Shown here in pieces: positions 38,231 through 47,293 of a stretch of DNA of 64,000 bases (positions are counted from its first letter, which is position 1; every line of letters starts with the position of its first letter). The notes under the pieces are model-generated. The model saw only the letters and a program-made list of their open reading frames with translations. It ran no database searches and was not told the origin of the DNA. The translations under genes and the position numbers were made by a program. Source of the stretch: Paraflavisolibacter caeni (GTDB taxonomy: Bacteria; Bacteroidota; Bacteroidia; Chitinophagales; Chitinophagaceae); assembly GCF_025628885.1 (NCBI RefSeq), contig NZ_JAOTIF010000012.1, forward strand, positions 62,001-126,000. Direction: 5' to 3'.

Positions 38231-39440
38231 CAAAGAAGACCTTCTGAATCTGAAAGAGTTTTATAGCAACCAATTACTGAACGACACTATTCCCTTCTGG
38301 TTTCCCCGTTCTTATGACCAGGAGCATGGTGGCTTTTTACTGATGCGTGATGCTGATGGTAGTCTGATCGATGATGATAAAGCAGTTTGGATCCAGGGGC
38401 GCGCAACCTGGTTGTTGTCTACATTATATAACACGGTAGAGAGGAAACAGGAATGGCTGGAAGGGGCAAAGCTGGGATATGATTTCCTGAACAGGCACTG
38501 TTTTGATACAGATGGCCGGATGTTCTTTCATGTCACAAGAGATGGCAAGCCGGTTCGCAAAAGAAGGTATTTCTTCTCTGAAACATTTTATGTCATTGCG
38601 ACGGCTGCCTATGCCAAAGCCAGCGGAGATGAAGAAGCTGCCAGCAACGCCAGGAAGATATTTGGTGAGTGCATTGCATATGCCAGCGGTGAGAAGATGC
38701 TACCCCTTAAGTTTACGGATACACGCTCTGCTAAAGGTATAGGCGCTCCTATGATCATGATCAACACCGCGCAACAACTGCGTGAAACTATAAATGATGA
38801 GCGTTGTGACGAATGGATTGAAAAATGGATACAGGAAATAGAAACCTACTTCGTAAAAGATGACATTCGCTGTGTAATGGAACAAGTTGCTCCCGATGGT
38901 AGCATTATTGATCATATTGATGGGCGTACACTGAATCCGGGGCATGCTATTGAAGGGGCCTGGTTTATTTTGCAAGAAGCGGTCTACAGGAATAATGATC
39001 CCCATCTGATTGAGCTTGGCTGTAAAATGCTGGACTATATGTGGGAAAGAGGTTGGGACAAACAGTTTGGCGGCATATTATACTTCAGGGATGTATACAA
39101 CAAACCTGTGCAGGAATACTGGCAGGATATGAAATTCTGGTGGCCGCATAATGAAACCATCATTGCTACCTTGCTCGCTTACCTGGTGACAGGTAATCAG
39201 AAATATGCGGACTGGCACAGGATGGTGCATGATTATTCGTACCAGCATTTTCATGATCAAAAGAGGGGAGAATGGTTTGGTTACCTGCATCGTGATGGCA
39301 CCATTGCACAAACGGCTAAAGGCAACTTATTCAAAGGGCCTTTTCATTTACCCAGGCAGGAGTGGTACTGCCTGCAAATACTTAATGATTATTTAAAAAA
39401 GGAAGAAACTATTCACCTCGGCAGCTATTCGAATACATAG
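38220..39440 (+). CDS. AGE-family N-acylglucosamine 2-epimerase
   Basis: 406 residues, an (alpha/alpha)6 barrel. Interconverts N-acetylmannosamine and N-acetylglucosamine, the step after NanA in the Bacteroidota sialic acid route. Family features: WIQGRATWLLSTLY, the catalytic His area NPGHAIEGAWF and WWPHNETIIATLLAYL. The start codon lies inside the esterase gene, so translation is coupled. The GlcNAc product would need a separate kinase, which is not in this window. Confidence 0.93.
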   Translation: MSYSKEDLLNLKEFYSNQLLNDTIPFWFPRSYDQEHGGFLLMRDADGSLIDDDKAVWIQGRATWLLSTLYNTVERKQEWLEGAKLGYDFLNRHCFDTDGRMFFHVTRDGKPVRKRRYFFSETFYVIATAAYAKASGDEEAASNARKIFGECIAYASGEKMLPLKFTDTRSAKGIGAPMIMINTAQQLRETINDERCDEWIEKWIQEIETYFVKDDIRCVMEQVAPDGSIIDHIDGRTLNPGHAIEGAWFILQEAVYRNNDPHLIELGCKMLDYMWERGWDKQFGGILYFRDVYNKPVQEYWQDMKFWWPHNETIIATLLAYLVTGNQKYADWHRMVHDYSYQHFHDQKRGEWFGYLHRDGTIAQTAKGNLFKGPFHLPRQEWYCLQILNDYLKKEETIHLGSYSNT

Positions 39441-39567
39441 AAGGATTAAAACATTGTGCATAAGGTTGTTCAGCAAATAAATGAGTGCTGTTCTTTATTG
39501 TTAAGCACGATTGTATCAAATCTTTTCAGAAAAATGAAGTAGTTGTTCAATAGTCAAGCTGAAGATC

Positions 39568-42150
39568 ATGAAAAAAAAGCTTTTACAATTTATCACTTAT
39601 CTCTTATTCATTAACGGTTCTATTTCTGCCCAGTTGCAGAAACCAGTACTGCATGATAGCTTGTTTTCTACTTACTATCACCAGAGAGTTACACTTTTCA
39701 AAAGTATTCCGCAAACAAAAGGAGATATCATCTTTTGGGGAAATAGCATAACTGATGGAAACGAATGGGCAGAATTGTTTGCTGACCTTCGCATCAAGAA
39801 CCGTGGTATCAGCGGTGATGTGACAGCAGGTCTCATTCACCGCATAGATGAAATAATAAATCGCAGACCTGCAAAAGTATTCCTGCTCATAGGTACCAAC
39901 GATCTGGCCAGAGGTATTGCTTCTGATAGCGTTGTGAAAAACATTTTATGGATCGCTGATTACTTGAAACAGGAAATACCGGCAACTAAATTATATGTAC
40001 AAAGTATTTTCCCGGTAAACAGCTCTTTTGGAAAATTCGCCGGACATATGAGCAAGGCCGAAGAAGTGAAAAAGGTAAATGATCAATTGAGCAGGAATGC
40101 AATGGCGCATCACTATTTCTTTATTGATCTTTACTCCTCGCTGGTCGATGCCGATGGCTGGTTAGATGCCCGGTACACTAATGACGGCCTGCATCTCACC
40201 GGTGAAGGTTATATGTTATGGAAGCACCTTATTTATCCTTATGTGTATGACAGGCCAAAGCAAGCATCTTTAATACCATTACCACAAAATATAGAATGGA
40301 AAAAGGAAAAGTTTCCTTTATACGCAAGTAACGCAATCGTGATCAATGATAAGGCAATACTAAAAGAGGCTCGTTTGCTACAGCATGAAATGCAGCGAAT
40401 AGGCAAAACGTTGCAAATAATTGACAGGGCTGTTGCTACTGATCCGCAAATTGAATTAAAGCTGGGTAAGGTAGATGCACCTCAATCATCAGAAGCTTAC
40501 CATTTAATAGTAAATGCTTCAAAGATCACCCTGACCGCCAATACTGCTCATGGTATCTTTAATGGTCTGCAAACATTGTTTCAATGCATGAGGAGTGGTG
40601 TCATGGTCGATGGCTGTGAAATTAAAGACTGGCCTCAATTCTCCTGGCGGGGATACATGGTTGATGTTGGCAGGAATTATCAATCCATGGATCTCCTGAA
40701 GCAGCAGATTGAAATAATGTCTCACTACAAGCTGAATATCTTTCATTTCCACCTGACGGAGGATGTTGCCTGGCGGCTTGCTTTCAGGCAATACCCAAAA
40801 TTAACCGCTCCACAAAACATGCTGAGAGATAAAGGCTTGTATTATTCTGAAAATGAGTTGAATGAACTCATAGCCTTCTGTAAAGAAAGATACATCACTT
40901 TGATCCCTGAAATTGATATGCCTGGCCATAGTGCAGCTTTTACAAGGGCTTTTGGCTTCGATATGCAAAGTGACAGCGGCCTGGCCATTGTAAAGAACAT
41001 TCTGAAAGAATTTTGTGCAACATACGATGTGCCTTATTTGCATATTGGCGGAGATGAAGTGAAGATCACTAATAAGAACTTTCTTCCTGAAATAACAGCA
41101 TTGATTCACCGCCATAACAAGAAAACCATAGGCTGGGATCCTGGCGGCAACCTGGATAAAAAGACCATACGGCAATTGTGGATGAAAGATGGAGCCGTGG
41201 ATAAAGCATGTACCTATATTGATTCGCGTCATCTTTACCTGAACCACATGGACCCATTGGAAAGCGTAGTTACCATTTTTCATAGACAACTGGGTGACAG
41301 AATGAAAGAGGATAAAAATATATCAGGAGGAACGCTCTGCATTTGGCACGACAGAAGAGTAGCAAAAGAAGATGATTTCTTGAAAATGAACCCCGTTTAT
41401 CCTGGCATGTTGGCTTTTTCAGAAAGAAGCTGGCGCGGTGGTGGTTATCAGGGATGGATCACCAATTTTATTCAGTCAAAAGCAGATACTGCCTTTACTC
41501 AATTTGAACAGCGGCTGATGGAGCACCGTGATCAATATTTTTGTGGTCTGCCTTTCCCTTACGTTAAGCAATCTTTTACAGTTTGGAACTTGTATGGGCC
41601 TTATGAAAATAGCGGTAATCTCTCTAAATGCTTTGAACCGGAAAATAAATCATTCAATGAAAGTAAATCAGTTTCATCACTGTATGTAACGGGTGGTACA
41701 ATTGTATTACGCCATTGGTGGCATCCTCTGGTACAAGGCGTTATAATGAACCCTAAAGAAAATACAACCTGGTACGCCACAACCAGGCTATGGAGCGATG
41801 AAGACGGATTTAAAGATTTTTGGATTGGTTTCAACAATCTTTCCCGGTCACCTGCTACTGATACTCCGCCTGTTGGCAAGTGGGATGAAAAAGAAAGTGC
41901 TGTTTGGGTAAATGGAAAACCTGTATCACCTCCTGTCTGGAAGAGAGGTGGACAAAAAGGCGATTCAGAAATTCCGTTGCAGGATGAAGGATATGAGTAC
42001 AGGGCACCTACAAAGATCTATTTGGAAAAAGGCTGGAATAGCGTATTGATAAAAGCACCTGTTGGTACCTTCAAAGGCGCAGACTGGCAAAACCCGGTAA
42101 AATGGATGTTTACGTTTATACCTGCTGATGGTGTAAGCACCATGGAATAA
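39568..42150 (+). CDS. SGNH esterase - GH20 hexosaminidase fusion
   Basis: 860 residues. Signal peptide to about 21. Domain 1 (about 25-230) is an SGNH hydrolase: IIFWGNSITDGNEW, ISGDVTAGL, LIGTNDLARG, NDGLHLTGEGY. Then a GH20 N-terminal beta domain (to about 350), the GH20 barrel with GYMVDVGRNY, FHFHLTEDVAWRL, PEIDMPGHSAAF and the catalytic pair in LHIGGDEVKI, and a C-terminal beta-sandwich. It would de-esterify and remove terminal beta-HexNAc exposed after sialidase action. Last intact gene of the locus. Confidence 0.9.
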   Translation: MKKKLLQFITYLLFINGSISAQLQKPVLHDSLFSTYYHQRVTLFKSIPQTKGDIIFWGNSITDGNEWAELFADLRIKNRGISGDVTAGLIHRIDEIINRRPAKVFLLIGTNDLARGIASDSVVKNILWIADYLKQEIPATKLYVQSIFPVNSSFGKFAGHMSKAEEVKKVNDQLSRNAMAHHYFFIDLYSSLVDADGWLDARYTNDGLHLTGEGYMLWKHLIYPYVYDRPKQASLIPLPQNIEWKKEKFPLYASNAIVINDKAILKEARLLQHEMQRIGKTLQIIDRAVATDPQIELKLGKVDAPQSSEAYHLIVNASKITLTANTAHGIFNGLQTLFQCMRSGVMVDGCEIKDWPQFSWRGYMVDVGRNYQSMDLLKQQIEIMSHYKLNIFHFHLTEDVAWRLAFRQYPKLTAPQNMLRDKGLYYSENELNELIAFCKERYITLIPEIDMPGHSAAFTRAFGFDMQSDSGLAIVKNILKEFCATYDVPYLHIGGDEVKITNKNFLPEITALIHRHNKKTIGWDPGGNLDKKTIRQLWMKDGAVDKACTYIDSRHLYLNHMDPLESVVTIFHRQLGDRMKEDKNISGGTLCIWHDRRVAKEDDFLKMNPVYPGMLAFSERSWRGGGYQGWITNFIQSKADTAFTQFEQRLMEHRDQYFCGLPFPYVKQSFTVWNLYGPYENSGNLSKCFEPENKSFNESKSVSSLYVTGGTIVLRHWWHPLVQGVIMNPKENTTWYATTRLWSDEDGFKDFWIGFNNLSRSPATDTPPVGKWDEKESAVWVNGKPVSPPVWKRGGQKGDSEIPLQDEGYEYRAPTKIYLEKGWNSVLIKAPVGTFKGADWQNPVKWMFTFIPADGVSTME

Positions 42151-42203
42151 GACAATAATATTGCCTGCTATTTCTTTCATCAGGATTTTTATAATATAAA
42201 AGC

Positions 42204-42907
42204 ATGAGGACAGCTATCGTTAATGGAAAGGTCTTTACAGGCGAAAAGGTAATAGATAATGTCATAATCGTTATTGAGAACGGCAGGGTCTGCGCTATAG
42301 AAGACAGCATACCCGGTGATGCAAGGGTGATAAACCTGGAAGGATGGAATATTGCACCGGGTTTTATTGATATCCAGATAAACGGTGGTTCTAAGCATTA
42401 TTTTTTTAAAGGCATCTCACTCGTTACGCATCTTTATAATGCCATGACGTAAATGGGACATCGCGAACCTGGAATTGTGGGGCCGTTTTTGACAACGAAG
42501 ATGTATTTGCACCAGTCATTCTTGATGGAGCGCATTGCCATTATGCAGCTGCAAGGATTGCTTATAAATTGAAAAGAGAAAAACTATTTTTAATCACTGA
42601 TTCCAGTTTCCTGGGCAGGAAGCTCAAGGAATTTGAATGGGAATTTATTGATGCGAAACTAATTGACGGCTTTTATCGCAATAAAGAAGGCAACCTTGCC
42701 GGCGCCTCTATTTCTATGGTTGAAGCAGTACAAAATGCAATACAATATTTGAACGTGACGGTTGAAGAAGCCGTTAGCATGGCCACCTTACGGGTTGCGA
42801 AAGCCATTAAGATGGATCATAATTTAGGTGCTATAAAAGTGGGCTATCCAGCCAGTTTTATAAAGTTCAGCAATGACTTTAAGCAATACGAAACAATGAT
42901 TTTTTAA
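42204..42907 (+). pseudogene. nagA: N-acetylglucosamine-6-phosphate deacetylase, wrecked
   Basis: The first 60 codons read a normal NagA start (GFIDIQINGG) then jump directly to FKGISLVTHLYNAMT: about 170 codons including most metal ligands are missing. A TAA at 42450-42452 replaces the expected Gln before MGHREPGIVG, and a one-base deletion in a G-run near 42480 shifts frame before VFDNEDVFAPVILDGAHCHY. The tail (42569-42907) is open and normal (LFLITDSSFLG, VSMATLRVAKAI). Three lesions make it non-functional. It would have fed GlcNAc-6-P into glycolysis. Confidence 0.93.
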
Positions 42908-43081
42908 ATTATAAATAGATAACGCATTTTCTTTAAGACCCAATCCGGTATAAAGCAATCACTTGATAGGCCAACATATCTTATCTTTGAACTAAATTGT
43001 AAAAGCCGTTAATGACTTTAGATTTCGATTACTATATAACAATTGGATCGCTGAAAATAAGATAAAAAGCATTAGCATTTC

Positions 43082-43156
43082 GGGCTGTTAGCTCAGTTGG
43101 TTTAGAGCATTACCTTGACAGGGTAGGGGTCACTGGTTCGAATCCAGTACAGCCCA
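43082..43156 (+). tRNA. tRNA-Val (anticodon GAC)
   Basis: 75 bases folding into a complete cloverleaf: acceptor GGGCTGT/ACAGCCC, D stem GCTC/GAGC, anticodon stem TTACC/GGTAG with loop TTGACAG, T arm ACTGG-TTCGAAT-CCAGT. The anticodon GAC reads GUC/GUU valine codons. The CCA end is not encoded. Confidence 0.97.
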
Positions 43157-43343
43157 CAAGTTTTGAAGTCATTAGGCGGCAAATCCCCCACTACTGCCCA
43201 TGACTATTGAAAGCAAACGAGCCGAATTCTCTAGTTCAGAACAAAGTCGGTTTACTATTTCTATGTTATCTTGCGCAGAAAATAATTTTTTCATCATGAA
43301 TGAGCTAACAGGCTGTTATTTAGATGCATCTGTAATTTCAAAA

Positions 43344-43922
43344 ATGAATCCTCTCTTTGTGTTTGCACTTTCATCTGAAGCCGCTGAGGAATTTAAAGAG
43401 TTCAATAAACTGTTTGTTGGGATCGGGAAAATAAATGCAGTATTTAATTTAACGAAAGCAATTCAGGAGCGGAAACCAGGTCTAATCGTGAATCTAGGTT
43501 CAGCAGGCAGTAATAAATTCAAGCGGGGCGAAGTGATTTGCTGCAACAGGTTTATTCAACGTGATATGGATGTCAGAGGACTTGGCTTTAGATTGTATGA
43601 AACACCATTTTCTGGTTTGGAACCTGTGTTGGAGTATGGATTGAAAATTGAAGGGCTGAAAGAAGGCACATGCGGAACGGGGGATAGTTTTGAGATGAAT
43701 CATACTGCATCAGAATATGATGTAATCGATATGGAGGCTTATTCATTAGCCTTAGTTGCTATGAAGGAACAGATTCCATTTTTATGTTTGAAATATATTT
43801 CAGACGGTGCAGATGGTACAGCTGCAGAAGAATGGCATGTACAGGTTCATAATACTGCAGCAGCCTTCAAAAGGATCCTGTCTGTAGACTCTATTGTAGA
43901 GAAGCTTAGTGATGGACTATAA
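43344..43922 (+). CDS. Nucleosidase (MTA/SAH nucleosidase-like)
   Basis: 192 residues from the ATG at 43344 (MNPLFVFALSSEAAEEF); the frame stays open upstream to 43200 but that part lacks family features. The purine-phosphorylase-like fold shows VGIGKINAVFNL, IVNLGSAGSNKFKRGEVI and the ribose-binding DVIDMEAYSLALVA, followed by CLKYISDGAD with the catalytic Asp. It hydrolyses a nucleoside such as methylthioadenosine or adenosylhomocysteine. An 83-bp piece of this gene has been copied to 25.1 kb. Confidence 0.85.
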   Translation: MNPLFVFALSSEAAEEFKEFNKLFVGIGKINAVFNLTKAIQERKPGLIVNLGSAGSNKFKRGEVICCNRFIQRDMDVRGLGFRLYETPFSGLEPVLEYGLKIEGLKEGTCGTGDSFEMNHTASEYDVIDMEAYSLALVAMKEQIPFLCLKYISDGADGTAAEEWHVQVHNTAAAFKRILSVDSIVEKLSDGL

Positions 43923-43968
43923 GATTTAGCTTTTGTCGAAGTACTAAGCAAGAGCCTTCCTTATTTCC

Positions 43969-44255
43969 CTATTTTGATTCTCCAATAATCTGTTTTCGGT
44001 GTTTCATCCCCCATTTGTGCATGGCGATAATCACCTCTGAAAGCGTTTCGCTGAAAGGCGTAAGGGTGTATTCTACTGTAACAGGTTTGCTATCCTGAAC
44101 CTTACGGATTACCAAACCGTTCATTTCCAGTTCCTTCAACTCTTTTGATAAAATCCGAGGGGTAATGCCTGCTTCTCTTGACAATTCCCTGAATCTTTTT
44201 TTCTTATCCCTCAAATAGAAATCAAAACCAATTTCCATTTTCCTCCCACTACATC
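43969..44255 (-). pseudogene. HxlR-family regulator, frameshifted
   Basis: From 44255 the minus strand reads DVVGGKWKLVLIS, the conserved start of the HxlR winged helix, and then must shift frame near 44215 to YLRDKKKRFRELSREAGITP and the rest of the domain to the stop at 43969. The in-frame ATG at 44238 (MEIGFDFYL) uses the wrong frame for its first residues. Two TAA codons stand just before DVV, so the N-terminus with its sensor Cys is also missing. No functional regulator is expected unless the sequence is in error. Confidence 0.75.
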
Positions 44256-44784
44256 TTATTATTCTTTACCAGTTTTCGGTGTTCAAAGTTCTGCTGACAA
44301 AGCAAAAAGGCCTGCCTTGCAACAATCTCCCAGATTCCTAGGAATAACCCAGTATTGTTTGAAAAGCATTTGCAATTTTATTTTTTGGAAAATAAAATAT
44401 AGCTTTGCCAGCCAATTCCTTATTTCATCACTCTAAAACAAAAGGAATTATGCTTGAACTTATCTACATATCGCCCCTCTTGATTCAGGCCTAACATGGC
44501 AGGTTGAACGCACGCTAACATTTTTTTATGGATTGATGCAATGTTATTGGTAAATACATTGTACTCACCTTTACTTGCCTGCACTATAATTCTGGGTTAG
44601 GCTTCTACCGGGCATCAATCATGGGCACTATTTTCATGGTAAAGACGCATAACGACATGCCGCAATCATCAGTGCATGGTTGCATGCTGTCATATGTGTT
44701 ATTCTATTAAGTATCACTATTTGCAAGATTCATTGCATCACCTACATGGTGTATTCAATGGCAACAACTTCAGACACTCCTTTT
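44256..44784. other. Intergenic region upstream of rtcB
   Basis: Between the broken HxlR gene and rtcB. It contains a promoter-like TATAGCTTTGCC near 44398 and a good AAAAGGA site before an ATG at 44450 that opens only 13 codons, perhaps the lost divergent target of the HxlR regulator. The 35 codons in frame upstream of the rtcB start are hydrophobic and unlikely to be translated. Nothing else is recognised. Confidence 0.4.
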
Positions 44785-46185
44785 ATGGGAAATATAAAAA
44801 CAAAAGAACTAAGTAAGTTAGGCTATACCAATGATCAAACAAGAAGTTTGGTAATTAACATTCTATCCAAACACTTCAAACATCATGAAAAGGCCGATCT
44901 GATAAAGCTATTAACAAACATTAAAGCTAATCCTTCAGCATATTTGCAGGATATCGTAGTTGGTAAAATAGCTGAAACATTTATTGAGAAAGAAGAAGTA
45001 CCTGTTTTTAAAACTTTCTCTTTATTAGAAGAAACAGGCAAACTCAAAATTTATGGTGGAAAAGAAATTGAAGCAAGCGCCAAGCGGCAAATGGAACTTG
45101 CTATGGCACTGCCTGTAACGGTACAGGGCGCTTTAATGCCAGATGCTCATACAGGCTATGGGCTCCCTATTGGCGGTGTATTGGCAACATACAATGCGAT
45201 TGTTCCTTATGCAGTCGGTGTGGATATTGGATGTCGTATGGCTTTAACAATTATAGATGAAAGTGATAGCTATTTAAAAAGGTATACACACCAATTAAAA
45301 GTAGCTTTAAAAGAGTATACGCATTTTGGAACAGAAGGTGGACTGGAATTAAAACAGGAACATGAAGTTTTGGACAGCCCTCTTTTTAACAAAACAGAAC
45401 TATTGAAACGATTGCAGGGAAAAGCAGCAAGACAATTGGGCTCATCAGGCAGCGGAAACCACTTTGTTGAATTTGGTACAATAGAGTTATTTCCAGGCAA
45501 CGTACTTAAACTACCTCCTAAAAGATACCTGGCATTGCTTTCCCATTCTGGTAGTCGCGGTTTAGGCGCAAACATTGCCCAGCACTACACGAAAATTGCC
45601 ATGGATACTTGCAAGCTACCTAGAGAGGCGCAACAGTTAGCTTGGTTAGATATGGATAGTGAGGCTGGCCAGGAGTACTGGTTAAGCATGAACCTGGCAG
45701 GAGATTATGCAAAAGCCTGTCACGAAACCATACACGCTAATTTATTAAAAGTACTGGGGTTACAAGGTGTGGCTTTAGTAGAAAATCACCACAATTTCGC
45801 CTGGCAGGATACACTTGCGGATGGGAGCAATGTGATCATCCACCGCAAAGGTGCAACACCTGCTCATAAAGGTGAGTTGGGAATTATTCCTGGTAGTATG
45901 ACCAGCGCAGCTTATCTGGTGTCAGGGAAAGGTGTGGAGCAGGCCTTGTATTCCGCCTCACATGGAGCTGGCAGGGCTATGAGTAGAAAAAGAGCAAAAG
46001 AAAGTACAACGGTTTCTGACCTGAAAAAAATGCTATCTAATGCAGGCGTAACACTGGTTGGAGGCAGTATTGAGGAGAATCCTTTGGCTTACAAGAACAT
46101 AGAAAAAGTTATGAATTCACAACAGGACCTGGTACAAATAGAAGGCAGGTTTTTGCCAAAAGTTGTTCGGATGAACAAAGAATAA
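44785..46185 (+). CDS. rtcB: RNA-splicing ligase RtcB
   Basis: 466 residues from ATG 44785; ATG 44758 is possible. Mn-dependent ligase joining 3'-phosphate or 2',3'-cyclic-phosphate RNA ends to 5'-OH ends with GTP. Key features: MPDAHTGYGLPIGGV, the metal Cys in VGVDIGCRM, GSGNHFVEFG, LLSHSGSRGLG, VENHHNFAW and the guanylylated His in SASHGAGRAMSR. Its partner prfH starts ten bases downstream, marking the RtcB2-PrfH pair known to repair 30S subunits cut in 16S rRNA by colicin E3-type toxins. Confidence 0.93.
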   Translation: MGNIKTKELSKLGYTNDQTRSLVINILSKHFKHHEKADLIKLLTNIKANPSAYLQDIVVGKIAETFIEKEEVPVFKTFSLLEETGKLKIYGGKEIEASAKRQMELAMALPVTVQGALMPDAHTGYGLPIGGVLATYNAIVPYAVGVDIGCRMALTIIDESDSYLKRYTHQLKVALKEYTHFGTEGGLELKQEHEVLDSPLFNKTELLKRLQGKAARQLGSSGSGNHFVEFGTIELFPGNVLKLPPKRYLALLSHSGSRGLGANIAQHYTKIAMDTCKLPREAQQLAWLDMDSEAGQEYWLSMNLAGDYAKACHETIHANLLKVLGLQGVALVENHHNFAWQDTLADGSNVIIHRKGATPAHKGELGIIPGSMTSAAYLVSGKGVEQALYSASHGAGRAMSRKRAKESTTVSDLKKMLSNAGVTLVGGSIEENPLAYKNIEKVMNSQQDLVQIEGRFLPKVVRMNKE

Positions 46186-46195
46186 AATTAAACAA

Positions 46196-46810
46196 ATGGA
46201 AAAGATTATTATACAGATAACTTCGGGAAGAGGTCCCGTTGAATGTTGCAGAGTGGTGGCTAAAGTAGCAGAAATGATGTTGGAAAAAGCCCGGAAAAAA
46301 GGTATTGGAATGGAAGTGTTGGAAAATAAAAAAGGTGATTTGAATGGCACGTTACTTTCCTCCACTATAATGGCAAAAGGCATAGACCTCGAAGAGTTTT
46401 CAAAGGAGTGGTGCGGTACTATCCAATGGATCGCACAAAGTCCTTACCGGAAATTTTATAAAAGGAAAAATTGGTTTGTGGGTGTTGCTATTTTTAATGT
46501 TGAAAAGCAGATGAATTGGGATGCTAAAGATGTAGTTTTTGAAACGTGTAGAGCATCCGGTCCAGGTGGTCAGCATGTAAATAAAGTGGAAACAGCAGTT
46601 AGAGGTACGCATACACCAACAGGCATACAGGTATTAGCCTCTGATCATCGTTCCCAATTACAAAATAAAAAAGCATGTTTGGAAAGATTAGAAGCAAAAG
46701 TACTGGCTTGGCAAACGGCGCAATTAATGGCTCAGCAGCAAAGTCACTGGCTGGAGCATAATTCATTGGAAAGAGGAAATGCCGTAAAAACAATCATAGA
46801 AAAGCTATGA
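46196..46810 (+). CDS. prfH: Peptide chain release factor H
   Basis: 204 residues. A class-I release factor core with the peptidyl-hydrolysis motif GPGGQHVNKVETAVRGTHTP near residue 120 and no full codon-recognition domain. The N-terminal region (ITSGRGPVECCRVVAKVAEM) is typical of PrfH. It releases the nascent chain from ribosomes with a damaged decoding centre so RtcB can religate the rRNA. Same operon as rtcB. Confidence 0.93.
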   Translation: MEKIIIQITSGRGPVECCRVVAKVAEMMLEKARKKGIGMEVLENKKGDLNGTLLSSTIMAKGIDLEEFSKEWCGTIQWIAQSPYRKFYKRKNWFVGVAIFNVEKQMNWDAKDVVFETCRASGPGGQHVNKVETAVRGTHTPTGIQVLASDHRSQLQNKKACLERLEAKVLAWQTAQLMAQQQSHWLEHNSLERGNAVKTIIEKL

Positions 46811-46995
46811 ATTTGCAGTTATCTTCAGAAGGTTCAACCTTTGAGTTCCTTCAAACTAAAAGATAAGACAACTGTAAGCTCTTCAACCAATTTTTCCAGG
46901 CATGGTGGCATATACCATACTTATGAATAAGAGAGATGCAGGGTTTGTCAAATGATTTTGACAACTTCTTATTTGCCACATAGTTTAAGTAAATA
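46811..46995. other. Spacer after prfH
   Basis: With the hairpin and the following stretch this makes a 483-base gap. No gene is supported; a small palindromic stretch TTTGTCAAATGATTTTGACA lies near 46945. Confidence 0.4.
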
Positions 46996-47041
46996 TTGGA
47001 ATACAAACTGGCTTTAAATTACAAGCCAGTTTGTATTCCAA
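46996..47041. terminator. Long perfect palindrome, probable terminator
   Basis: TTGGAATACAAACTGGCTT and its exact complement are separated by eight bases, a 19-bp perfect stem. There is no T-run, so it may be a bidirectional or processed terminator for the rtcB-prfH operon, or the relic of a small mobile element. Confidence 0.55.
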
Positions 47042-47293
47042 CATACTAACTTGCCGTCAAATAATTTTAATACTTAGGATCATAAGTCAACTAGCGAGAT
47101 CCAGGCATTATCGGTTATATCTGGTTTTGCACCTTTTTGAATGTAGATAATATCCTGATTTTGCATAGTGTTTTCTTGATTAAGTATAACATATCACCTT
47201 CCTTTCTTCCTAATTTTACAAAGAATTGATTACAGGCTTAACTGTCTTTATTCAATAAACGATACGAAAACAATAACGATAAATTGCTTTGCC
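47042..47293. other. Intergenic upstream of the GH3 gene
   Basis: No gene is well supported. A minus-strand frame of 28 codons (47080-47166) starting MQNQDIIYIQKGAKPD has an ATG and a stop but cannot be judged. The promoter for the GH3 gene probably lies within the last 100 bases. Confidence 0.35.

Noticed and set aside
43200-43343. Upstream extension of the nucleosidase frame
   Set aside because: The extra 48 residues begin just after the tRNA and match nothing expected of the family; the ATG at 43344 gives a normal N-terminus.
47080-47166. 28-codon minus-strand frame with ATG and stop
   Set aside because: Too short to judge from one sequence; no ribosome site or neighbour support.
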